A DNA stretch of 64,000 nt, taken from NCBI GenBank assembly GCA_026182355.1, contig JAPFBL010000008.1, positions 2,171,501 to 2,235,500 on the forward strand. The letters run 5' to 3'. The notes beneath the pieces are model-generated. The model worked only from the letters and a program-made list of their open reading frames with translations, was not told the DNA's origin and did no database searches. This DNA is from Hermatobates lingyangjiaoensis (lineage: Eukaryota; Arthropoda; Insecta; Hemiptera; Hermatobatidae). Within the stretch, counting starts at the first letter, position 1; every line of letters starts with the position of its first letter. Of the stretch, positions 48,215 through 56,747 are shown in pieces. A program made the position numbers and the translations under genes.

Positions 48215-48425
48215 CCTATTTCGACATGAAAACATAAGCGTCTCTTGACATCAACACCACGTCAAAGTACTTGATCATTTTAATTGAAAACACTCTGAAT
48301 ACGAGAAAATTTATCAGCTCCCTAAATGACAAATCTAGGATGAATAATACTATGATTTGAACCTGCATTTTAGTAGTAAAGGCATGTTCCTTTCCTGTTA
48401 GACCACAGATTTTTAACGTGATCAA
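48215..48425 (-). repeat. Second SINE-like, tRNA-derived sequence
   Basis: The minus strand reads CTGTGGTCTAACAGGAAAGG, AACATGCCTTTACTAC, then ATGCAGGTTCAAATCAT (48365-48420). These look like tRNA A-box and B-box elements (TGGTCTAACAGG; GGTTCAAATC) with about the right spacing. The downstream part has CATTTAGGGAGCTGATAAA. No acceptor stem forms, so a SINE head rather than a working tRNA gene. Confidence 0.5.
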
Positions 48426-48562
48426 TACTGAATCTCTAGTGTCTATGGATTAAAATAGAAATTGATTCAATGTATAGGATTGAAATATTTTCAGTAAAAA
48501 CCAAAAATCATAGATTGCAGAAAAAAAAACTTTTACTCAGATCGATATAGTGAAGAAAAAAA

Positions 48563-48665
48563 CTTTGTTGAAAGATGTTAGTCTTTTTTCCCATTTCACA
48601 TTGTGGTTTGATTATTGATTGTTATTTCTTGTGTTTATGTGAAATCTTGTATATATACGAGTATA
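48563..48665 (+). mobile_element. Family E tail fragment
   Basis: TTGAAAGATGTTAGTCTTTT, CCCATTTCACATTGTGG, GATTATTGATTGTTATTT and GTGTTTATGTGAAATCTTG follow the family E end up to a short TA-rich string (48650-48671). The hairpin's first box is lost. Confidence 0.7.
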
Positions 48666-48671
48666 TATACA

Positions 48672-48822
48672 TAAGTTGTGTGTTACTTTGTTTTGGCTGG
48701 TGGACACTTTCACGTCTCCGCTCCTGTGTTCCTTTTCCTACCTCTCCTGAAGACGGCAAGGTAACCGAAATGGTCGAGAATAGTAAGTGTTAGTCTCTCA
48801 TTTTTGTTTTTGTGGTGATAAC

Positions 48823-48827
<5 letters not shown>
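48672..48827 (+). mobile_element. PLE-like tail with hairpin
   Basis: A CT-rich lead is followed by TCCTGAAGACGGCAAGGTAA, then CCGAAATGGTCGAG (48746-48779). This gives a CTGAAGA box, a GG/CC-stemmed loop and a GAAA box. It then runs to a (TA)n tract at 48828. Layout parallels family B at 50455-50544, but the sequence differs. Confidence 0.5.

Positions 48828-48860
<33 letters not shown>
48828..48860. repeat. (TA)n tract, left border of large palindrome
   Basis: About 16 TA units directly outside the left arm. Confidence 0.95.
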
Positions 48861-48861
<1 letters not shown>

Positions 48862-49220
48862 CAATTAAAATAAGCAGTGACACATAAACAGAAACACAAC
48901 AAAGACTAACTTTTCAATATTTCGACCGTAATGGCGGTCGTCCTCAGGAGAAGAAGTGAATTGACGGAGGGACGACAGTCAACTGAAGAACTCACAGGGT
49001 GAGGGCTAAAGCAGTGCTGCCGCAAAGGAGACAAATAAAAAAGGAACTAGGAAGTCGAGAGCAAAAATAAAAAAAAATAAAAAAAAAAAAATGTTTTTGA
49101 AAGGTAGAAAAAGGTTAAGAAAAGAAAAAATAAAGAAAATATATAGAACAATTAAAAATAAAAAACAATATTAAAAAAAAAAATAAATAAAAAAAAATTA
49201 AAAAATAAATAAATAAAAAA

Positions 49221-49736
49221 CTAACGATTTAAATTCAAGCCAGGTTTCGAGCGTGCCCCCAGGAGCCAAATGTGGGCTTCCTCAGAAGCTTTTAAAGTAA
49301 CTTGTCTGTTATCACTGGGGACTTGTTTAAGAACTTGGACTGTGAAACAATCATTGAAACTGAGATGGTGGGAATTAGCGTGAGTGGCGACAGGGAGACT
49401 GCTGCGTTTACCAACCGAAAGCCTGTGATTATTCATCCGAAGGTTCAGCATCGTAGATGCTAAACCAACGTAAAAAGCATCACATTGGGTGCATTTCAAG
49501 AGGTAAACGCAGTCAGTGGAGATACAGTAGGAAGGACTGTGAATAGGGTAAGAATTAAGATTAGTTAGAGACTCAAATGAAGACCCAGAATCAACAATGG
49601 GACAGGTAAGACATCTCCGACGTCCACAACGTTGTAGGCCACCACTGCTTTGGGGATTCTGAATAAGAAATTTTAAAATATCTTCCTTTAGAAGAGCCCC
49701 CAATCTCTCAAATATTTTTTCCCACCGGGCCGGCAA
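49221..49736 (-). pseudogene. PLE family B endonuclease, left arm
   Basis: 171 codons, 5'-truncated C-terminal half of a Penelope-like protein. Residues 37-45 form a Cys knuckle (CGRRRCLTC), typical of the linker before the nuclease. The GIY-YIG domain follows: CVYLLKC at 76-82, FYVG at 88-91, Arg100 within LNLRMNNHR, His119, and Glu152/153 in EEAHIW as probable metal-binding acid. It ends at GLNLNR. No reverse transcriptase is present, so the copy cannot insert alone. The frame is undamaged, which with the near-identical second arm suggests a fairly recent insertion. The ATG shown is only the first in the open frame, not a real start. Confidence 0.88.
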
Positions 49737-49737
49737 A

Positions 49738-50184
49738 CTTATTCAGAATCCCCAAAGCAGTGGTGGCCTACAACGTTGTGGACGTCGGAGATGTCTTACC
49801 TGTCCCATTGTTGATTCTGGGTCTTCATTTGAGTCTCTAACTAATCTTAATTCTTACCCTATTCACAGTCCTTCCTCATGTATCTCCACTGACTGCGTTT
49901 ACCTCTTGAAATGCACCCAATGTGATGCTTTTTACGTTGGTTTAGCATCTACGATGCTGAACCTTCGGATGAATAATCACAGGCTTTCGGTTGGTAAACG
50001 CAGCAGTCTCCCTGTCGCCACTCACGCTAATTCCCACCATCTCAGTTTCAATGATTGTTTCACAGTCCAAGTTCTTAAACAAGTCCCCAGTGATAACAGA
50101 CAAGTTACTTTAAAAGCTTCTGAGGAAGCCCACATTTGGCTCCTGGGGGCTCGCTCGAAACCTGGCTTGAATTTAAATCGTTAG
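49738..50184 (+). pseudogene. PLE family B endonuclease, right arm
   Basis: Same protein segment as the left arm from residue 24 on (LIQNPQSSGGLQRCGRRRC...), open to the stop after GLNLNR. Within the Cys-Ser region before CVYLL it has Ser where the left arm has Tyr, caused by adjacent base changes at about 49876-49877. The nuclease motifs VYLLKC, FYVG, the Arg in NLRMNNHR and EEAHIW are all intact. A reader finding only the ATG at 49906 would miss about 56 upstream codons. Confidence 0.88.
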
Positions 50185-50578
50185 TTTTTTATTTAAAAAT
50201 TTTTTAATTTTTTTTTATTTATTTATTTTTTTTTTAATATTTTTTTTATTTTTAATTGTTCTATATATTTTCTTTATTTTTTCTTTTCTTAACCTTTTTC
50301 TACCTTTCAAAAACATTTTTTTTTTTATTTTTTTTATTTTTGCTCTCGACTTCCTAGTTCCTTTTTTATTTGTCTCCTTTGCGGCAGCACTGCTTTAGCC
50401 CTCACCCTGTGAGTTCTTCAGTTGACTGTCGTCCCTCCGTCAATTCACTTCTTCTCCTGAGGACGACCGCCATTACGGTCGAAATATTGAAAAGTGAGTC
50501 TTTGTTGTGTTTCTGTTTATGTGTCACTGCTTATTTTAATTGTTATTTGTCCTGCCGGACCGTTTTTCGTTTATCATA

Positions 50579-50579
<1 letters not shown>

Positions 50580-50611
<32 letters not shown>
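50580..50611. repeat. (TA)n tract, right border of large palindrome
   Basis: Sixteen TA units, separated from the arm end by about 35 bp of extra tail. Confidence 0.95.
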
Positions 50612-50612
<1 letters not shown>

Positions 50613-50889
50613 CGGTAGACTGAAAAAGAAAGTGTTTAAAATAATTGTTTCGTAAAAAATGTGTGTATGTTTAGATACTTTGTAATTTTTAATTACATAT
50701 GAATAAGATAATATAGTAATGAGCTATACAATCAGAAGATAAATTAAAAGTTTTATCTTACTGACTCGTTAGGTTCTTTTTCAAATCAAAGACGTATTTT
50801 CTAATGAGAGTTGTGTTCCAACTCCTAGGTGATAAAATGAAATTTGTTAAGTGAACAATTCTTGGAGTAAAAGGTATTTATTGTGATTT

Positions 50890-51125
50890 AAAAGTGTTAG
50901 TAGAGGGATGAGACCGGTGACACGGCAGACAAAGCCCTAGCCATAAGTCCTTGTTTCGCACTTATGACCACAAGTCAGTTGCTAAAGGTATAAATCTTGT
51001 TCATGGCCATCAATACCAGGTCGTAATGCCGCCCTGGCCGAGTCAATGCCACGGCTTCGCTTAGCCAGCAAACCATATTTCACTTTAACAACAACTATAG
51101 GCATTAATTACAGCGCATTAGTCAG
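50890..51125. other. GC-richer island, candidate regulatory element
   Basis: Complex, CpG-containing sequence with an inverted pair CATAAGT (50942-50948) and ACTTATG (50960-50966), TTCATGGCCATC, and CCGCCCTGGCCGAG. No coding frame. Flanks are AT-rich and featureless. Confidence 0.4.
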
Positions 51126-51695
51126 TAAAGAAAGTCTCCAACAAGTAGTTCAAACAATATTATATTAATCTGCAAATGGTAGCATAAAAAATAATGTAAT
51201 CTACAATGCAATAATTAATGTATGGTATCATTAAAAAAAAATCAGCATAAACAATCATGCAAAAAATGGACAAGCAGCCATCATTTTTTAACACTTTTTT
51301 TAATTTTTGATGACTGACAGAGTTTTTATTCTGCTCTAAAATGAATAAAATATAGTAATAGCTAAGAAACTGGTGCCCAGATTTAGATGAATTTACACAT
51401 TTTGAGACGTGCACGCTTTGAGTCTTTAATTCTCCTAATGACGGTTAGAAGGACTTAACTGCGTCTATTTCATTATCAATGTAAATCTTTTTTTGTGTTG
51501 AACTATGCATATATTTCAATTAACAGAAAGAAAACACATACACAGGATCAGAAAAACTCTCTATTATGTTCAGCCTCGTCAACATCTAGAAACATGTGAG
51601 TGGCTCAGAGTTAGAGGAGTCCTCTCAATTCTACGGAGTGATTCACATCTTTCTACCAAATGGTAAAACAATTCAAATATGATGGTGAGTCGTTG

Positions 51696-51700
<5 letters not shown>

Positions 51701-51730
<30 letters not shown>
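51701..51730. repeat. (TA)n tract
   Basis: Left border of the family E palindrome at 51731. Confidence 0.95.
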
Positions 51731-51733
<3 letters not shown>

Positions 51734-51935
51734 CAAACCACAATAAGAAATGGGAAAACAAGACTAAGATCTTTCAATTGTAACAAGCGGTCTTCGTCAG
51801 AGTCAAAAACCCAACTCAGTTGGGTTTTTGACTCTGACGAAGACCGCTTGTTACGGTTGAAAGATCTTAGTCTTGTTTTCCCATTTCTTATTGTGGTTTG
51901 ATCATTGATTGTTATTTCATGTGTTTATGTGAAAT

Positions 51936-51939
<4 letters not shown>
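51731..51939. mobile_element. Family E palindrome, almost perfect
   Basis: The arms meet at CCCAACTCAGTTGGG (51811-51825) with almost no spacer. The left arm (51731-51816) and right arm (51820-51903) differ at one or two bases. Both carry the hairpin CTGACGAAGACCGCTTGTTA, CGGTTGAAAG (AATTG in the left). The right arm runs on another 36 bases to the family end GTGAAATCTTTA and a TA tract. The left is cut at GATCAAACC, directly at its TA tract. Confidence 0.92.
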
Positions 51940-51978
<39 letters not shown>

Positions 51979-51979
51979 A
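51939..51979. repeat. (TA)n tract
   Basis: About 20 TA units with one phase break. Confidence 0.95.
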
Positions 51980-52410
51980 ACACATAAAAAGAACGAGACA
52001 CTTACTTTTAATATTTTGGACCGAAGTTTATCGTCAAGAAGAAGAATAGGTAGTTGGGTTTTTGACTCTGACGAAGACCGCTTGTTACGGTTGAAAGATC
52101 TTTGTCTTGTTTTCCCATTTCTTATTGTGGTTTGATCATTGATTGTTATTTCATGTGTTTTTGTGAAATCTTTATATATATATAACACATAAAAAGAACG
52201 AGACACTTTTAATATTTTGGACCGAAGTTCATCGTCAAGAAGAAGAATAGGTATGTTCATTATAGACGTCTGTGGAAAGTCGAGTAAGTAGACGACTTGT
52301 TGGAACTGGAACTACTCACTCGACTTTTCACCGTCCGTCGTACCTCTTCTTCTCCCTTCTGGTCTCCTCCTGACGACAAATTGCGTTTCCCAATATTGAA
52401 CAACCATAAC
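51980..52410. mobile_element. Nested family E and family G tails
   Basis: Order: family G piece, minus sense (51980-52050: AACACATAAAAAGAACGAGA, ATATTTTGGACCGAAGTTTA); family E end, plus sense (52052-52172: TTGGGTTTTTGACTCTGACG to TGTGAAATC); TA tract (52173-52184); family G again, minus (52185-52250); family G, plus, with CTCCTGACGACAAATTGCGT then TTCCCAATATTGAA (52366-52403). Two of the G copies share the run from AACACATAAAAAG through AAGAAGAATAGGTA. The 97- and 76-codon frames across it are artefacts. Confidence 0.7.
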
Positions 52411-52504
52411 AAGTGGTCTTCGTCAGTGGATTCGGTTTTTGACCCTGACGAAGATCATTTGTTACGGTTGAAAAAGATATGTAGTTCAATATTGATTAAG
52501 AAAC
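52411..52504 (+). repeat. Degenerate family E hairpin remnants
   Basis: AACCATAACAAGTGGTCTTC, GTCAGTGGATTCGG and TTTTTGACCCTGACGAAGAT, CATTTGTTACGGTTGAAAAA form an inverted pair of family E hairpin sequences, strongly worn. It is probably a further small palindrome. Confidence 0.55.
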
Positions 52505-52625
52505 ATAGAAATGAATGACACATACTTACAGTGTCTAATTTTCGATTTGAGCCGTCTTCATGAGAGATTAGAGAGGGAAATCAAGCGCACTGCTATAGGG
52601 ACGGTTGAATATCAGGAACATATTT
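52505..52625 (-). mobile_element. Family D tail
   Basis: AAACATAGAAATGAATGACA, TTACAGTGTCTAATTTTCGA, TTGAGCCGTCTTCATGAGAG, AATCAAGCGCACTGC matches 41980-42050 and 58403-58490. The minus strand shows CATGAAGACGGCTCAAATCG then AAAATTAG, again GAAGAC, loop and GAAAA boxes. Confidence 0.65.
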
Positions 52626-52914
52626 ATTTTAAATATATTTTCATAATTATTAATATTTAGATAATATATAAGACTTAATACTATACTAATTCATGGTATT
52701 GCTTTTGATGGTACTGATGACGGCAATTACTTCTTGTTATTGCTTGAATCAAACTCCTTCAAACCATACTTTTCATCAAGCAAATAAAGCTTGTTTAATT
52801 CATTACCGGTGGGAATTGTCTGAGTTTCCTGAAAGCTCTTATTTATCCTATTACTATTGGGTTAGGTTGAAGAGAGCTGATTTCATTTGATTATATTTTA
52901 ATTACTGAAGAGTA

Positions 52915-53115
52915 ACAAGGGGGTTGTGAAGAATGAAGCCTGAAGGTGGTCGGCGCGTGGAGGGGAGCAGGGCTGGGTTATTATTTTTCGAACAGAATCC
53001 AGGGACGGAGAGGCTGTGAATAAAGCTCGCTCTGCCCCATAAACATCAAAGTTTTAAATTCTCCTTTCCTATTGACCGAATAAGTGAACACTGCCTTCTT
53101 TATATTGCCTCTATT
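52915..53115. other. GC-richer island, candidate regulatory element
   Basis: Complex DNA with GTCGGCGCGTGGAGGGG, CAGGGCTGGG, and CTCTGCCCCATAAACATC (a Hox-like CATAAA and forkhead-like TAAACA string). No open frame. Adjacent 53115-53420 is pyrimidine- then AT-rich. Confidence 0.35.
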
Positions 53116-53519
53116 TCAAAGGGAATTACTTTTCTCAGTCTAAGAAGGAATTTCGCATCGGTAAGTTGATTTTTGTTTTCTCTAATGTAATTGTCATCCC
53201 GATTGATTTACGCCTGCATTTCTTCTCTTTATTTCCATCTTTAAGTAATTTTATTCCACCATTTCAACCCCCCTCACCACCGTTTCTTCGCATTTTCTAA
53301 CATTAACAGTTTTTTTTTTCAGTTAAGAAAATTTATTTTCATAACCAAAAATAAATTGGCATTCAATTTATTTTTTCAACTATTTATTAACTAATGCAGA
53401 ATCCTTTCCAATCTCCGATAAAATTAATTTTCACTTTCCCCTTTCACTGTACTCTTTAGTTATACTAATTTCAGTAATCCTATTAAACTTATGATAACTT
53501 AAAAGTAGTAAATAGTACT

Positions 53520-53812
53520 GAGGAGGCCAAATTAGCTCACTGGCAGCGTGCTCGCCCTCTGGACTGCTAGATCCGGGGTCCTATACCCACTCAAGTCCTC
53601 CAATAATCCACGCGGAAGGTGATAAAATCTGATCACCTTGTCCCTCGAAGAAGGCGTTAAGACGTCAGGAGCGTGTACGATTTCAGGTACTCCTTAAAAA
53701 TCGCTAGTCTAAATAAACTTGTGTTAGGCCCCCCGATACAGAATGTTCAAAGTGTAGTGTCATAAAGTCTGTTCTCTCGTGGGACTACCACTGCAACCTA
53801 ACCTAAGCAATA
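53520..53812 (+). repeat. SINE family 1, reference-like copy
   Basis: Best defined copy: the head AGGCCAAATTAGCTCACTGG (A box TAGCTCACTGGC), CAGCGTGCTCGCCCTCTGGA, CTGCTAGATCCGGGGTCC (worn B box); the body GTTAAGACGTCAGGAGCGTG, TTCAGGTACTCCTTAAAAAT, GCTAGTCTAAATAAACTTG, TGTTAGGCC; the tail TGTTCTCTCGTGGGACTACC, ACTGCAACCTAACCTAAG. Length about 290 bp. The polymerase III promoter is internal to the head. The tail's CCTAACC steps replace a usual poly-A. Confidence 0.8.
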
Positions 53813-55429
53813 CTCTGTACCTGTATGTCTAATATACATTATTATTTATTACTATTATTACTTTATTTAATAAAATCAGATTGATGTGTGATAAAGAATT
53901 AGCAGAAGTCTCCTAAATAACAGTCGTTATATCTTCGTTAGACTTCATGATTTCAGTCTCTATGTATTAAATATTTTCCATTTAAGGTTTATGTGTTTAA
54001 AGGGTTTCCATTTCAGCTATTTAGTTTTTTTTTTTACAACCAGCTGTCCATTGTTGAGTCCCACCGTGAATTTGAGAGCATACAGAGAATTCAATATACC
54101 AGAATAGAGTATATCCGAGAACCAATTTCTGCTTTAGCAATTAACATTATCTTGATATTCAAAAACTAATATAATATTTCATGGTGAGTTTTTATTGATG
54201 AAAATCATTAGTATGTAATGTAGCGTTGCTAATTAAATAAAGACTGTTTTTGCAGCACTAGAGGTTTGAAAATCTTACATATTACTATTATTTTTAAGTG
54301 TTAACAGCAATAATATTATATTCTCCATATGCTCTCTTCATTCGTTTAACAAATATTAATCTTTATGCATAACAAATTTAAGATAATCCTATTGTCAATC
54401 ACAAACCGCTTTAGCACAGCGTTTGTTAGTAATCTATAAAGATAGAAATCAAGCGTTTGCCTGTTTCAATTTCTGTTTCAATTATATATTTAAATAAATT
54501 ACACCCAATTTGAATAGTAAGAATCTCATATAATTGCATCTTTTCCTGGTAAAATTTAGTTGTGAAAAAATTAAACAAAATTATTTAACACATAAATAAA
54601 AAGTTGCAATGCATGAAATGTTGCGTTTAGACGAGTTTTCTGTCACTCTAACGAACGCATACCCTGTGTGTACATAATCTTGAACGTCATCGTTAATTAC
54701 GTCGTAAATTCATTAATTTTACATGAAAAACTATATTGATTTTGTCTTTTTTCAAATATCTAAATTTTATTAACCATGAAATATACCACAAATTGATTGC
54801 AAAATATTGAGATTAAAATATTTAAAAGCAAATAGATGCAGAGAAAAACTGAAAACACTTAATGTTATAATACTTTTTTTTAATATAAGAAATATGTTTT
54901 TTTTATTTATATGTGAATATGGTACTGTGAATACGAACCTTTGATATTGTTCTAGAGATAGAGAATTTGTTTTTTTTTTGTGATGAAGCACACATTTCAT
55001 TTATGAATTTTTCAGAGCATATTACCAGATTATTAACAAATTCTAAACGTGATTCAGTGGAAAGTTCATTCTTATCATCATACTTTTGAACAAAGCATTT
55101 ATCTACTATTTTGAATCATGAACATACTATTTATCTACTTACTGTACTACATATATCCTTTCCACCTAAAAACCATCCGTCACAAATTATTACATAAACT
55201 CTTCTTCTAGATTTGAACATTGCTTACTTCATGCCTGACATCTGCTATTTCAAAAATGAATGATTACAATCAGAGTTCAACATTATTTTCAGATTTTGAT
55301 ATTGTTTGAATGGTCCATGAAGCAAGTAATTAGAGAGGATCATTCTCTGCTTTGTCAAGTACAAGGTATTATCTATTGCTCGTAGAATAATCTCACAATC
55401 TTGGGCACAAATTATGCTACTCCGGCGAG
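53813..55429. other. AT-rich noncoding sequence
   Basis: No supported gene, RNA or element. Confidence 0.5.
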
Positions 55430-55770
55430 CCTACTATTTGATGGTTCTATCTAGTACTGTTTTATTACATCGCAATTGGACTCATGATGACTGTGTTTCC
55501 TCACTTGGGAAGGTTAGACTCTTTATGGAGTCCCTGCATGAGAAGGGAGTGTCTTTTGGGAGGTTGTCGGCATAGCAACATTCGAGCTGGACCCTCGACC
55601 CTTACCTTTGTGCAAGGTTTACCAGTCAGCAAATGCACTTGAAAACTAGTATTCACTCTTGATTTGGGGAACGGTCTCAGGTCACAGGGCGCTGACTACC
55701 CCATCATTTTTTATACAAGCGTAGTCCTAAAACAGACGACTTGGTAGGAGTCGGCAACCTGGCTTCTGTT
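55430..55770. other. GC-richer unclassified block
   Basis: About 340 bp of complex, GC-richer sequence just left of a PLE end, with CTTGGGAAGG, GGGAGTGTCTTTTGGGAGG, CCTCGACCCTTACC and CAGGTCACAGGGCGCTG. No frame or inverted ends. Could be an island like the others or part of a mobile element. A short TA run follows at about 55792-55801. Confidence 0.3.
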
Positions 55771-55801
55771 TTATTACTAAATAGCACATGTTATATATAT
55801 A

Positions 55802-56747
55802 TTCGTGTAAGATGCCAGCGATTCTTCACGTAAGCATATTTCATTGAAATGCACAGCAGCCTCTGCGATGATGACTTTAAAGCTGATCTGCTTCAATTTA
55901 CTAACAACTCTGCGGTGGGCTGGTGCAACCATACAGGGTACTGCGCAGCCCTGTCTTCAAATTATGTTGGGATGACAACCACAAAGCTATCAAGACGTTC
56001 AACGATGCACCTAATAAATGGAGCCTCCAAGAATCACGCAAGAGAAGCCTATAATGTAAGTTTAACACGCAAAAGGTAGAAAAAGGTACACACATACTAC
56101 AGAAGAATAGTGACGTTAACAAATTAAGAATACTTGAAGCCCTCTACGCAGAAGACTTAAACCCTGCTATAAACGCTCAAATTTCAGAACTGAACATTAT
56201 ACCGAGTTGTAATGGATATGAGTCAATTAGCTGCGTTGGAAAGTATACCAATTAATCAGCTGACCAGCCATGAGAAGCCGTACCTTTGGTCAGGCTGGCC
56301 AGCACAGTCAACCAATCGTATCATGTCGAAAATGATCAACTTTGTTCATCTAATCCTACAATCTTACGAGTGGCTTGTATTTTTAATTTGCACATTCTGA
56401 TTGTCTCGGATTTTTCTTCGGTTTTGTTATATAAATATTTGGCTTTTTTATTTGAAAGCTTGTTCCTGCGTATGTTTCAATTCTTTAAGTACTCTTTTAT
56501 CATTTTATTTGTTTTTATTCAGTGTATTTGTTGTTTTTCACTTGTATGTTGTGTCATATTATAAAGTTTTGTTTTTCTTCTGAAAATATGATTTTCTTTT
56601 TACATCTGCTCATGCTAAAGTAATATGTCTCTTGCGCAATGATATGGAATTTAACACCAGCCCACCGAAAAGTTCTGAGGAAATTGGAGCAGATCATCTT
56701 TAAAGTCGTCAACGCAGAGACTGTTGTGCATTTCAATGATATATATA
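55802..56747 (+). mobile_element. PLE family A, 3' part
   Basis: Endonuclease and C-terminal coding (55849-56206), then a T-rich 3' region and the family A tail: CCCACCGAAAAGTTCTGAGG, AAATTGG, AAAGTCGTCAACGCAGAGAC, TGCATTTCAATG, up to a short TA run (56739-56747). The tail parallels the ends at 11031 and 3691. No hairpin box was found with certainty in the 3' region. 5'-truncated, with no inverted arm. Confidence 0.8.
55849..56206 (+). pseudogene. PLE family A endonuclease and C-terminus (frameshifted)
   Basis: The frame from 55849 reads GWCNHTGYCAALSSNYVGMT, TTKLSRRSTMHLINGASKNH, up to a stop at 56077-56079. It is the GIY-YIG nuclease piece, closely like 10207-10443. A one-base frameshift near 56075-56090 puts the rest in another frame: GTHILQKNSDVNKLRILEAL, YAEDLNPAINAQISELNIIP. 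This joins the same C-terminal block as at 10444-10617. The GIY box is incomplete (no clear VYxYxC), so the copy begins inside the domain or is decayed there. Nonfunctional. Confidence 0.85.

Larger units (their letters stand above)
48861..50544. mobile_element. PLE family B large palindrome, outward 3' ends
   Basis: The left arm 48861-49668 and right arm 49738-50544 (about 808 and 807 bp) are inverted copies with a 69 bp loop (49669-49737). By eye they differ only by a few substitutions and run lengths in A/T-rich parts. Each arm holds a C-terminal endonuclease frame, a long A/T-rich 3' region, a CT-rich lead and a hairpin CTCCTGAGGACGACCG, loop, CGGTCGAAATATTG. The coding strands run outward, so the 3' ends face out. 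The right arm continues about 35 bp further than the left before its TA tract (50580-50611). The loop belongs, in minus sense, to the same coding frame. Confidence 0.93.

Noticed and set aside
48365..48425. Possible tRNA gene on the minus strand
   Set aside because: A- and B-box-like strings are present, but no acceptor stem pairs around them. A SINE head is more likely.
49906..50184. Separate small gene of 92 codons beginning at the ATG at 49906
   Set aside because: The frame is open far upstream (to 49738) and is the right arm of the PLE palindrome. The ATG is internal.
51967..52260. 97-codon minus-strand frame with an internal repeat
   Set aside because: The repeat LLDDELRSKILKVS / LLDDKLRSKILKVS comes from two copies of a noncoding PLE-like tail, not from a protein repeat.
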